From Amanita rubescens (taxonomy: Eukaryota > Basidiomycota > Agaricomycetes > Agaricales > Amanitaceae): a stretch of DNA of 44,302 nt. Position 1 is the stretch's first letter; every line of letters starts with the position of its first letter. The stretch lies in the NCBI GenBank assembly GCA_015039365.1, contig WION01000436.1, forward strand, positions 1 through 44,302, given 5' to 3'. Under the pieces are notes generated by a model that saw only the letters and a list, made by a program, of their open reading frames with translations, had not been told where the DNA came from and searched no databases. The translations under genes and the position numbers were made by a program. Shown piece after piece: positions 10,968 through 20,968 of this stretch.

Positions 10968-13085
10968 AGATAACGCGGGTTGAGAGAACGGCGGCCATAG
11001 CGCATCGATCCTCCTCGGGCTGTTGCAAGCCCTGCAAACAACAAAACCGAGGCAAGAATTATAGAAGATAAACGTATGATCAACATTCGTTTTGATTTGG
11101 CTAGAAATACGTCAGCGTCAATGCGCCTTCATCGGCACTGGAATACCACATACCGGCCAGCGCAAAGGCAGTTTTTAACTTGGTATGATGGTAACCTGGC
11201 GACGCCAAGTCCATCATCCACTATGATCAGCTACGTGTAGGGGTTAGCAAACGTTCCCAAACAGCTGCAGCCTACCTGCCAACGATGGGGTAAGTTGTAA
11301 CACTTGTCGCTGGCTGGCCTTTATGATATTTTTCAATGAAGACGGGCTCACACGAAACGGTTCTTGGTGATTCAATCCCCCCATCCACGAAATGTATGGC
11401 AGGTCGGGGATTGCATACACCGCCCGGCGCCCACTGCATCCATCGCCGGGTTAATCAACACTCGCTGTTGTATAAAGATCTGCGTTACACTCAACATGCA
11501 AGCATAACCTGACCTCATAGGCATTTTATATAGATCCTAGTGCCTACTAAGATTACCGAGACTAGTGAGTAACACACTAAAACTGTAGTACGGTGATTGA
11601 CACACCATACAGGATAATGGGTTGTGGTAAGCTGTACACCGAAACCAGAACGCTACAGTAGTAACAGTATGGTGACGCTCATACCATATGGGCTTGGTGA
11701 GTCTCACGCCAAAAGTGTACGTTCAGGTTCTTGTGAAACGCTCATCACGACGTCGAAAAAAAAGGAACCAGACCATATTCCGTCATAATCTCTTAATACA
11801 CTTGGATTACGTTGCATTATGTATCCTCCTCGTAATCCCGAGATGGGTACAGGCATACTCACCCTACCATAAACAAAAGGGCTACTTGAGGGCATGGAAA
11901 CTCGTCTGCAAGACATTTCTCCTTGGACGATGGCAAGCAAGTCCGTTGGATTTGATTCCAAAACGAAATGGGCGAGTGGATGCGCCGCTCACGAGTCGGT
12001 TGGCTGTGCAGCATATTAGTTGGGCGGCTATCGATGCATCACGGGCGACGGACACCACGCCCGCATGGAAAGAGTGGTGGATGCGGTGTATAGACAACGG
12101 CAGAGATGGTAGAAAGGAGTCCCTACCATCATTCCCGGGTGGGAGGTCCTGTGCTTGTCACAGGTATGGCAAACTCGAGAGTCGATGCGGCTAGGCCTTC
12201 CTTTTCTTTATCTCCTGCTAGACCTGACATCAAAACAGAACATGCGTTTCTCTACCATACTCGTTCAGTGAATCATATCAACTCGTTCTTGTGAAGCATG
12301 GTGAGGCTCGGAGAACGACGGATTCGTTCAAATTACCTCCAGTATGTGGTGATGAATATTTCAACAGTTCAATGGTGGAAGCTTTGTTGCAGTGTATGAC
12401 GCTGCCCAGTAGGGTTTACTAATTGGGACGACCCACTGCAGCACCACACCATTACTTGGCGGTGACTGAGGCAGCAAGTTAAGGTTGTGCATCAAAACGT
12501 GCGTCTTCTTATCTTGACAAGCGAACCGAGGGGTTAAGTCTGCGCCGCCCAATCCCACAGTAGTGCACGTAATTATGGTTTCACTTCCACAGTTGATGCT
12601 GGGCATTCAAGGCGATGATACTCCATCAACCGATCTCCCTGGTTACATACTCTGGCACAGGGGCAGTGCGGTGCATCCATATCCTTATATAAAGTTATAC
12701 GTGCCTGTACGTATATGGGCGCTGAACATGGGAAAGTCTTTTGATTGATCGCTAATGCCAGTGGCGCCACCATCACGGATAGCCTTACGGGGAAACAATT
12801 CCTGATAATTGACGCCTCATGTGGCAAGAGCCTCCAGCCTCCTCCATCCTACGAGGGCACCAGATTCCGGGCAACCTCCCGAAATTAGTATTTCAACCAA
12901 CCGTCCTTGCGCATTAGACTCGAATTTAGGTCAAGCACAGTCCAAATCGCAAGACCACGGTCGTTCGGACTTGGCACACAGCATATCTGTCACTCTTTTT
13001 TTATCCCATGAAAGCATTTAGGGGTTCATACGTCCAAGATGACAGCGTGGTAACGCATCGAACCAATCTAGTACGAGCTGCGCTG
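10968..13085. other. Long non-coding or unrecognised stretch
   Basis: ORFs at 11688-12194 (+) and 12361-12606 (-) have no recognisable motif, no coherent exon chain and overlap ORFs on the other strand. A TATATAA-like box lies near 12683-12692 with no gene following it that I can support. I see nothing else to annotate. Confidence 0.5.
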
Positions 13086-13092
13086 TATAAAA
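13086..13092 (+). promoter_or_regulatory. TATA box for the heptad-repeat secreted protein
   Basis: TATAAAA about 125 bp upstream of the ATG at 13212. With a start site about 30 bp downstream, the leader would contain a 50-bp intron at 13135-13184 (GTGAGT...CTAG). The position, the perfect box and the leader intron support one another. Confidence 0.55.
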
Positions 13093-13211
13093 TGCGCAGG
13101 CGTACCAAGTTCCGTTTCTCCCCAGTGCTGGCCAGTGAGTGTTCCCTCTCATGGGTCCAGAATGGCGACTGATCTTCTATCTAGCTGAACCTATAACAAC
13201 CGCTGTTGATC

Positions 13212-14099
13212 ATGCGTCTCTCCACCGTATTTGTTGCGTCTGCCCTTGTTCTCTCCGGGTTCGCCGTCGCCTATCCTGGCGACCTTTATACCCGTTCTTT
13301 TAACGCTGATGTCATGTACGTATCATTCTTTCTATATATCGTTTGTGACCTTACCGCTTCTGTTACGAACAGTACCGAGCTGAAAGCCCGCGCCTTCCAC
13401 GATGATGATGTCGGTCTTTACCTTCGCTCCGTTTTGTCGGGCGGTGCCACTGGCGCAGTGGAGCCCTCCGATCACTCCACCGGTTCAGGAAAGCAGCCCA
13501 AGACCCCATCGACCACCAGTGAGCAGCCCAAGACCCCATCGACCAGTGATTCAGCAAAGCAGCCCAAGACCCTATCGACCACCGGTGATTCCAACAAAGG
13601 TGTCTCCGATTCTGACTGGAAGTATGGAGAGGGCGAGAAGGGCGAGAAGGGCTCTCAGGACGAGATGAGCGAGAAGAAACCTAAGAAAAAGCACCACGGA
13701 GCGAAGAAGTTTGAGAAGTGGGAGGGGAAGCTAGAGACGAAGTTCGAGAGGAAGAAGAAGAAGCTGGAGAAGAAGCTAAGGAAGAAGCTAAGGAAGGCGA
13801 AGAAATTGGAGGGGAAGATAAGGGACGAGGAAGGGAAGCTAAGGGACGAGGAAGGGAAGCTAAGGAGCGAGGAGGGGAAGCTGAGGAATGAAGAAGGGGA
13901 GCTAAGGAAAGAGGAGGGGGGGCTCAGGGACGATGAGGGGATGCTAAGGAAAGAGGAGGGGGAGCTAAGGAACGAGGAAGAGAAGCTCAAGAAAGGGGAC
14001 AGGTACGACGATCGCGACGGTGCCCGTGACCACGGTAACCGTGGATCGGACGACGGTTCCAGGCGTCATCCACGTCAATATCGCCGTAGCTGGAATTAA
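13212..14099 (+). CDS. Secreted protein with a charged heptad-repeat tail
   Basis: The start MRLSTVFVASALVLSGFAVA is a clear signal peptide, with probable cleavage just after AVA, and an Arg-rich site LYTRS soon after. An intron at 13316-13372 (57 bp, GTACGT...ACAG) is supported because the coding register is good on both sides, but it is a multiple of three with no stop, so retention would only add 19 residues. The middle has three copies of a KQPKTPST-like Ser/Thr/Pro repeat (about 13490-13590). The C-terminal half is extremely charged: a Lys-rich section (KKKKLEKKLRKKLRKAKK), then about eight heptads of the form LRxEEGK (13814-13990), then a DR/DG-rich tail. The heptads put Leu at one position with Glu and Arg/Lys around it, which suggests a long alpha helix or coiled coil. 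No catalytic motif. It may be a cell-wall or extracellular polyelectrolyte; the function is unknown. Confidence 0.75.
   Translation: MRLSTVFVASALVLSGFAVAYPGDLYTRSFNADVMYVSFFLYIVCDLTASVTNSTELKARAFHDDDVGLYLRSVLSGGATGAVEPSDHSTGSGKQPKTPSTTSEQPKTPSTSDSAKQPKTLSTTGDSNKGVSDSDWKYGEGEKGEKGSQDEMSEKKPKKKHHGAKKFEKWEGKLETKFERKKKKLEKKLRKKLRKAKKLEGKIRDEEGKLRDEEGKLRSEEGKLRNEEGELRKEEGGLRDDEGMLRKEEGELRNEEEKLKKGDRYDDRDGARDHGNRGSDDGSRRHPRQYRRSWN
13814..13990 (+). repeat. 21-bp coding tandem repeat (LRxEEGK heptads)
   Basis: About eight head-to-tail 21-bp units, each close to AAGCTAAGGGACGAGGAAGGG (given here as one unit), encoding one heptad each. Copies vary at the fourth position (Asp, Ser, Asn, Lys) but keep Leu, Arg and the GluGluGly core, so the unit is under protein-level constraint or recently expanded. 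Confidence 0.85.
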
Positions 14100-16606
14100 G
14101 TAAACAGCGCGACACTATCTACCCTTTTTGTACTAGGCTTAATCACTCGTCGTGGTCAACGCAATGGAGGTTGTTCATTCCAGATTACTGGCTGGTTACA
14201 TAATTGTGTCTGCTGAATGACTCGAACAGTTGCATCAGTCCATCTGGTTTCACGCGACGGCCTTCCCGTCCTACTAATGATCTAGTTCTGAAATTCCAAG
14301 GGCTCGTCGCCAGTGACCGGTGCCAAATGTAAGATGTAGGCCTTGCAACGGATCGCGATGTGGTGTCCGCGTATCCCCGCTGCGATCAACAGTGGCTGGT
14401 GTCATGATACTATTGCCTGAATAACCGATCGGAGTCCGTGAAGAAATTAGAGTGGGAGGTCTTCGATCGGTGCATAAGCGGAATCCTGGATTCTCCCATT
14501 GGGAGATATGATAAGACGTTGGCCTGAAGTGGCCATTGCTCTCTCTCGTGTGCCCAACGGCATTGTCATGTAATGACCCGTCGTCCAGTGAAAGGACCTC
14601 ATCATCATCAAACGATCGCACATCGTACGAATGCTGTTTAGAACAATTGTTAGAGGTTGCGTTAGCGGCGTAGGACCTCAACATTAATTGGGAGAGAAGA
14701 GTCGTTCCTGCGACGGGGGAGTAAGAGGTCGAAACGACCGTGGGGAATCGAATTATCAATATAACTCGAGCAGTAGAGGTAGAATGGATCGATTGGCTAC
14801 ATGCGAAGAGGATTGAGTCTTTAGAATTCGACGCGTAGAGAGAAGACGGACTTACTGGCCTGCATGAGGAATCGCTGTCTACATGGCGCAGCATTTATAA
14901 GTCAGCCAGTGCCTGAAGTCTCGATCCAGTTGGAGAAGATTCCACAAGGCCGCGGTGCGCGGTTACATGACCATGTGCCCATATCAGAAGGATTCATAGA
15001 GCATTGCCTGATGAACACAGGTATGCGTAATTTCATATGAAGTTCCAAGAATGCCACGGTATAAGGACATGGTCTTTATAAAGTCTTGCCGTCGGATGAG
15101 ACGTAGCCGGTATGAACGACGATCCTCCAACACTCCAACGCATAGTTCATCCTTAGATATGGCAGAAATCACCTAGTAAATACTTACGGATTTCGGTTAA
15201 GAAAGCGCATCCCGCAACAATGACGCGGAACTTGCTCTCATCATAGCAATATGCCCGCAACTTCGATAGATGGTGTCCATGACCATTGATATTGATTTGA
15301 AAAGGTGCATGGCTCTAGAACGCAAGATCTCAGCAATACCCAACAAATTCACGCGGCGACCTAGACTTGCCAAACATGAGTGAGGTCACCCTATCCCCAT
15401 CGGCGCCAGTTACTACCATGTGGGCTTCAAGTTCATCGGCAACTTCAAATTTGCAACTAAATTCTTGAAGGGAATAACCGAAATGCAGTACTGAATATTA
15501 TGATGCTCTTACCTAGCTCTTGAAGTTAGCCGAATATACATTCGAAAACGACGCAAAGCATCCTCAGTAGTAGAATTCCGCGGACCAAAGGGTTGCTAGC
15601 TCGAGTCGTGGGAACGAAAGTTCACGTAGTCATAGCGAAGTGGCTGTGTCGCGCCATTCACAGCACTTCAGGAATCAGCGCCCCACCGGCCGCTCCCTCC
15701 GAACTAAGGAAGATAAGCAGCCTTCCCTCCTTCTTAGTCCGACGCGCTGTCGAAAGGTCGAAAGGCTGACCTGCTCGACGCCCGCCCTCACAGCCCGCCT
15801 TGCCGACCCCCAGTGTTTTGGGCCGGGGCTTCGCCCATCCGTTTTGACTCAAGGATCCTCAAGCAAACATCTATATCCTTTCCTCTCGTGAACGATCCTG
15901 AAATTCCCCAAAAGACATCTGAGCGTGAAACGCGTAGACACATAACTAGAATTCCGATTGTGATCCCGATTCATAATTCGCTGTATCGTCGACGGCCTTC
16001 CGTCATCGAACCTTGTGTTGACATCCATCTTCGGGTTTCAGCTATTCCCTGCGCGCAATATACACCATATCCTCATACGTACCATGAAGCTCTTCACGTA
16101 CAGCCATCCTGAAACTACACGTGCGCCTTGCTGTGCAGTGTGTATATATATTCCTTTCAATGAGAGTACACTGCATCAGACGTACGCTTTATTTATCACT
16201 TGAAACAAGATCTAGAGCTACGCATCGCATTCGAGTGATTTCGAATATTTTGTAATTTACGTTGTCGTTTCACAACGCTTCAACTTGTCTCAGCCCGTAT
16301 TGATTTCGTGACACTCTCAGGAGATCAGCTCATAAGGATGCGTGCGTAGTCTTTCTTTCTTTCTTTTTGATAGACATATAGTGGGCGTGCACTCGTCCCC
16401 GATAACAATGGAGCACCTGAATGTTTATTTCCTCATTCAATTAATAACATTAAATCTACACTATATGCATAGTGTATAGTCCTCTCCTATAGACAAGTGT
16501 CGGCCGATAAGAACTATTGCATAAAGTCAACATAGGACAAATTAATGATGTCTCGACGTCGAGAATGGAGGATGTGGCTTCCAGCTAGGGGCAGTCAATT
16601 TATCTT
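14100..16606. other. Intergenic stretch with one long unassigned ORF
   Basis: The only long frame is 14274-14894 on the minus strand (206 codons, MLRHVDSDSS...). It is Ser/Thr/His-rich without a domain motif and could be a chance ORF. A CTTT microsatellite lies at about 16351-16367. Sequence at 15640-16200 carries only overlapping short frames. I see no RNA gene or transposon ends. Confidence 0.45.
14274..14894 (-). CDS. Hypothetical ORF, 206 codons, no recognised domain
   Basis: Single uninterrupted frame ending at 14274. The composition (many Ser, Arg, His, Thr) lacks hydrophobic core segments, and there is no signal peptide. The first 30 residues are mildly hydrophobic. No neighbour suggests a role. 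Its length is the only evidence for it. Confidence 0.2.
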   Translation of the reverse strand: MLRHVDSDSSCRPVSPSSLYASNSKDSILFACSQSIHSTSTARVILIIRFPTVVSTSYSPVAGTTLLSQLMLRSYAANATSNNCSKQHSYDVRSFDDDEVLSLDDGSLHDNAVGHTRESNGHFRPTSYHISQWENPGFRLCTDRRPPTLISSRTPIGYSGNSIMTPATVDRSGDTRTPHRDPLQGLHLTFGTGHWRRALGISELDH

Positions 16607-17663
16607 TCATTTCCGTTTTCGAGATTCTCGCCGACGATCTGCCTCCTGATGCGTCAGACGCGTACCCAAAATCACATCCCAGTGCATGAAGAATGGCTGC
16701 GAATAGTTAAATTTAATTCCAATCACCTGAAAACGTGTCAATCATACTCCGAGACAATAATGTTATGTATATACCTGGTGATGGATGGCGTGATAAGCGG
16801 CGTTATTACCCGTCATGAGTTGGAAGGGATCGAATGGGAGGCTATACCCGCAATGGTCATCAACGCCTTTAAACGTTGCAAATACGAAAAAGAATATCGC
16901 TTGTCGAGTAGAAAACCCAACCAGCTTTTCTGCGATACCAGCGCCCAAGGATTCCAGCAAAAGCCCTTCCAAGGATGGTTGTAAGATGAGCCAAAGGCAT
17001 AAGGAACGTATAAGCGATGGTGCCATGAATGGAAATGTCGGTATAAAAATTTGTTGGTGTGCATGAGGCGATGAAGAAAGTATTGCCATGTATCGATGAT
17101 GAATCTATAAGAAAGCATTCGGTTTTAATATACTGCGCGTGATTTGTGCGTAACGTCTCACGTTGCAAAAAAGAACTGGAGCAGCTGGGATTATCCACCA
17201 ATATGTCGTATACGAAATTCGAGGAAGCATGGTTCTTCCCAAATCTCCAAGATATCGGGTGAAAAATGACTGGAAGAACACAGAAGTATTCTGGATCCTC
17301 TCCGCGTGGTTGAATATTCGTTCCTCCTCTTGTATCCACAGGAGACCAAGCGCCGTTTGAATGGCCTGCTGAACGATGACGGCGAGCAGGACTTGCGAAC
17401 GCGACACGAGGTTCTTCGACAGTTACCTCCTCCGACTCGTGTATCCTGTATTTTTCTAGCCACTTCCAACCCGACATGTCAAGAAAGTGGAAAAACATGG
17501 AGAGAGTCCAATAAGCAATGAGAGGCGAAGAGACTGCCGTGATCGAGTCTGGTATTCCATCGATTAAATTTTTTCTCGGGGAGTAGTAGGACGGGAAAGC
17601 CGTTGAGTGATAAGGCCAATCAGGAGGACCGAGACAAATAGTCGTTTGGTTCATGATGGGCAT
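16607..17663 (-). pseudogene. SUR2: Sphinganine C4-hydroxylase (SUR2-type), frame-broken as written
   Basis: A membrane di-iron hydroxylase that converts dihydrosphingosine to phytosphingosine in the ER. The N-terminus (TICLGPPDWPYHST, DSITAVSSPLIAYW) is the usual SUR2 opening. The three histidine boxes are present: HRLMH, HSWHH and HAIHH. Other family landmarks are FIIDTWQYFLHR, YVPYAFGS, YNHP, DDHCGYSLPFDP and the C-terminal FNYSQPFFMHWD. Two introns are clear: about 17105-17161, and about 16725-16773 before VIGIKFNYSQ. Three one-base breaks interrupt the frame: an extra base near 17421 (between SEEVT and SKNLVSRSQV), one A too many in a six-A run at 17167-17172 before the intron, and a missing base near 16975 (YNHP to LEGLLLE). 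Between breaks the protein is fully conserved. The start at 17663 (MPIMNQTT) could also be 17654. It is either a gene with sequence errors or a very young pseudogene. Confidence 0.8.
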
Positions 17664-19646
17664 ACAAGTGGCGTCGGAATGCCTCCCGATTAATTTGTGA
17701 CGATCTATTATAGTTCACCGCTTTGCGCGTGTGGGTTGCTACGGGATCCTGTGCGGTGGGGAAACATTTCTGTTCCGCGTGATGACATTGAATGTCGAAG
17801 GCTGAAGTTGAAGTCATTCGAGTTTATCTTTAGACGTTATTAGATGAGAAATGTGAATACCTTAAAATAGACCGCAAGATAGCCAATCGGAGCATTCCCG
17901 CTTTGGCCGAATAGAGTACCCTCCGATCGTCCTGAAACACTCCCCGAGGAACGCTCTCCATCTCTCTCCACTCGCTTTTGTTTATTTGGCCCTTCGCCCT
18001 TCTTGAGGAGAAATAGTGAAAACAGTCATGGCGCTTCGTAACGCCCTTCCATGAACTCAACACGTGGGCGTAGGCACAAACAGGTATCAGACAATAAACA
18101 AAACAAATCGATGCAAGTATAGGCTACGGGGCGCCGATGTAGCGCAGCCGAGGGTGGAAGAATACACCGTGACGTTTGGGAAGAACCCGGCCACCGGTCC
18201 TGTTCAGCATCGCAATGATTGAATCAATGCAGGAGATCTAGAGTGAGTAGTGAAACGGGTTCTGATTTGACCACGAATCTCATGGTACTTCAATTGTATT
18301 GCTATGGAGATGGCTGCCAAAAGCGATGGAGACTGCTGTTGAAATGACTATGACCGCATTAAAACTAGTATCACGTAAAAAAAGGATACATTGAGTCTGC
18401 CTTGATTTTTGAACCATGCGTAGCAACTTTGAGCGTATATTTTTGAGACCTCGTCTCCAGCGTCGACCATCATGCATCACACTTGTTCCAAATTCTTTCT
18501 GAAAATAAGGTCTAGCCTCGACATTCCGATGTACCGAAACTATGCTTCGATAAGAATCTACAATGATCGATGGAGAAGTTTCCTATACCTCACTGACCGT
18601 GGCCCGGCCGGCATTGTAAGAGAAATTCCGTCGACCTCAAGGGAGAAGATAAGCATGTAAAGGGACAGGTGGGCATGTCACGATTATCTGGGGTTACTAG
18701 ACGTTAAATTTTGATGGATGCTTACCTGACTTTCGCTATTTGCCGCTTGGACCTCTAGTTATTTAAGTGGAAAGACATGTTGTGCGAATAAATTGAGTCA
18801 GCTCCTTGCGCATCGAGGGGGAAGGAATTGAAAACCTTGAAAGATCCCGACGGCGCATTGATTGAGGCGAGCGTAAAGTATCGGATGCACTCGTCGTGCA
18901 CGTGGCACTGACACCGACATTTCTAATCCTTCGGGCCGTACCCGTGACCAAAGGGCGTAAGCTCATGATGTGGAATGGCCGCCGCCTTCTTTCGGTGAAA
19001 AAGCGTGAAGGGAATACATGTGACAATACATGGTCACGGTCACGGTCACCAACGTCTCGATCATACTCCCTTTTCGGAGTGCCGCGTTCACTTCCCAGTG
19101 CGTTCCATGTTGTCCTTCTCTTTCTAGATGTTTCTGCGGCAGTTTTATTCGCGCTTCTTCTAAAATTGTGCTTTCACTATTCGGGCAGCCTTGACGATAA
19201 TTGGGTACGTCTCCCGATTTCCGAATTTGTGATACAATCGACGAAACGAGTGTCATGATTAGGATTTCTGGCGGTGGAAATTCTACTTTTCACGAACGGC
19301 TTGGGCTGCACCTGGCAGCATTTCACCGTAGCGCTGAACCCGGCCAGCCAAGGCGACAACGGCTGTAAGGTTATGAATCTACGACTCGGAGCTGATGTTC
19401 AATACATCCAAATTCACTTCATGCGCTTCCGATGTGGATCGCGCCCATATCACTTGCGCCGTTTTGCTAGCGTCTGACGTCTGAGAGTCGTTCCATATTG
19501 CAAGGACATCTGATCACGGGCAGAGAAGATGCGATTGTTCGCCACTCACCTCACTTGGTGTTTGTTTGACATACTAAGATACTACACACATATATTGCCC
19601 TGGCACTACGCAATTACGTTTCAGAAAGCCTGCATTGTACAAAAGT
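17664..19646. other. Intergenic stretch without a recognisable gene
   Basis: Short overlapping frames only (17830-18063 minus, 18896-19258 plus, 18963-19256 minus). A small tandem GGTCAC repeat (about three units) lies near 19032-19052. A poly-A run lies near 18377-18383. Nothing further supported. Confidence 0.5.
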
Positions 19647-20420
19647 CTACTTCGCATTCGCTCTTTCCATGACCTCCAACTTCTTCATAGTTTCCAAGCT
19701 ATCTTCGATCATCTTAATGGTCTGAGCATCTGCTTTATTGTTACGCACAGCCTCCAGTTTAGTCGGCTGCGGATCGTGATCATCGAGCCAGTCAAATATT
19801 AATAAGCTGCATATTTCCTCCAACGCCGCCTGATGCCGCTTCCTTAACATTTCCATAGGATTGTCGAGCAACCACTGATTTTCATAACGAGCTCGAAGAA
19901 CGTCCGGCAGAGAGTTCTGGTCAAAGTTCCAGTCATCGGGACTGGAAACGTTTGTGAACACGATCCCGATATTGTCGGCGAGGAAAGATTGAAGATAGAG
20001 TCGAAAGTACATAGTCTGTTGCAACGCCGAGGCGGGGTTGTGTGCCATTAGCAATGATGATAACCGCGTGTACGTGTTTTTTATGGTGGTCGCAATGCTG
20101 GCTTTGTGCTGCTTATCCTGTTCAAAGCCACGAGTATCCACAAGCCCTGGTGTATCGAGGATGGTGAGCTTGACGCCGTTGAGGCTCGTGAATTCATAGA
20201 CATTGCACGGTTCGTTTGGCTGTGGTTTGACCAGCCGCCAGCTTCGGTCCCAGAGTCGTGGTAATTGGTGAATTGCTGTGGTCCATGACCGAGTACAATG
20301 TTGGCGAGATAAGACAAGACGCTCGTTTTTCCCGTCCCGGTCTCACCTGAGATTCAAGTTAGCGCCGCGAACGTTACCAAAAAAAAAAGTACGTACCAAC
20401 AAGCAAAATTGTGAAGTGCA
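19647..20420 (-). pseudogene. Truncated, frame-broken tandem copy of the AIG1/GIMAP-like GTPase
   Basis: The minus strand reads FTILLVG, then an intron at 20347-20396 (GTACGT...CAG), then ETGTGKTSVLSYLANIVLGH, matching the intact downstream copy almost residue for residue. The frame breaks after SQTNRA (about 20205), resumes as YEFTSLNGVKLTILDTPGL, and breaks again where the intact copy has VIILANGTVPRLGV. It resumes as LADNIGIVFTNVSSP and then NFDQNSLPDVLR. It then jumps from FDWLDDHDPQPT straight to KLEAVRNNKAD, losing the whole Cys-rich middle and most of the coiled coil of the other copy. The N-terminal lead-in is also unrecognisable. It lies about 550 bp from the end of the intact copy, in the same orientation, so it probably arose by tandem duplication and then decayed. 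Confidence 0.75.
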
Positions 20421-20939
20421 TTTGTTTGACTTGGTTACATCGATATCAATAACTTCGCCTCCTGCACCAAGATGTTTGCGTGTGGCCCACCTGTCATCAG
20501 GACTCCGCGAGCATTTATGATACAGGAGAAAGCCACGATGCATTCATGCTGTCGATGGCGCGGAGGACGGTCAAAGTATCAGTCTGCTGGTAACACTGGA
20601 TATGTCACAGATAGCCGCCCAGGAATCTTCGAATCAATAGATCTTATTACGCATGTCGCGTGATAAACCTTCCAGAACCTAGTATTCCATTATTGATGCA
20701 GTTCCTGTCCTGAGCATTCAAGCCGTCCATCACCAAGTGCCTGGAGGATTCAGCCTCGTTTTCATAGCGAGGCACGCAACTTCTAAAAGGGCGATTTGAT
20801 CGATACCCCATGCAAGACGTTCACGCGTCATGACGAAAGAGGCCTGCCGCGTGCTGCGGGGACTCAGCTTGACGGGTGTAACATGGGGTCCTGTATTGCT
20901 CATGTTCAAATCCGTTTGCTAATGCTATGGATAATATCG

Positions 20940-20967
20940 GCTCCCACTACGGCACTCCCACTACGGC
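20940..20967. repeat. Tandem 14-bp duplication
   Basis: CTCCCACTACGGCA occurs twice head to tail immediately downstream of the stop of the intact GTPase gene. It may be a replication-slippage scar. Confidence 0.7.
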
Positions 20968-20968
20968 A

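Noticed and set aside
11688..12194. 168-codon plus-strand ORF
   Set aside because: No motif or exon chain, overlapped by minus-strand ORFs of similar quality.
13655..13990. Minus-strand Ser/Phe-rich ORF of 111 codons
   Set aside because: It is the antisense shadow of the 21-bp coding repeat of the secreted protein.
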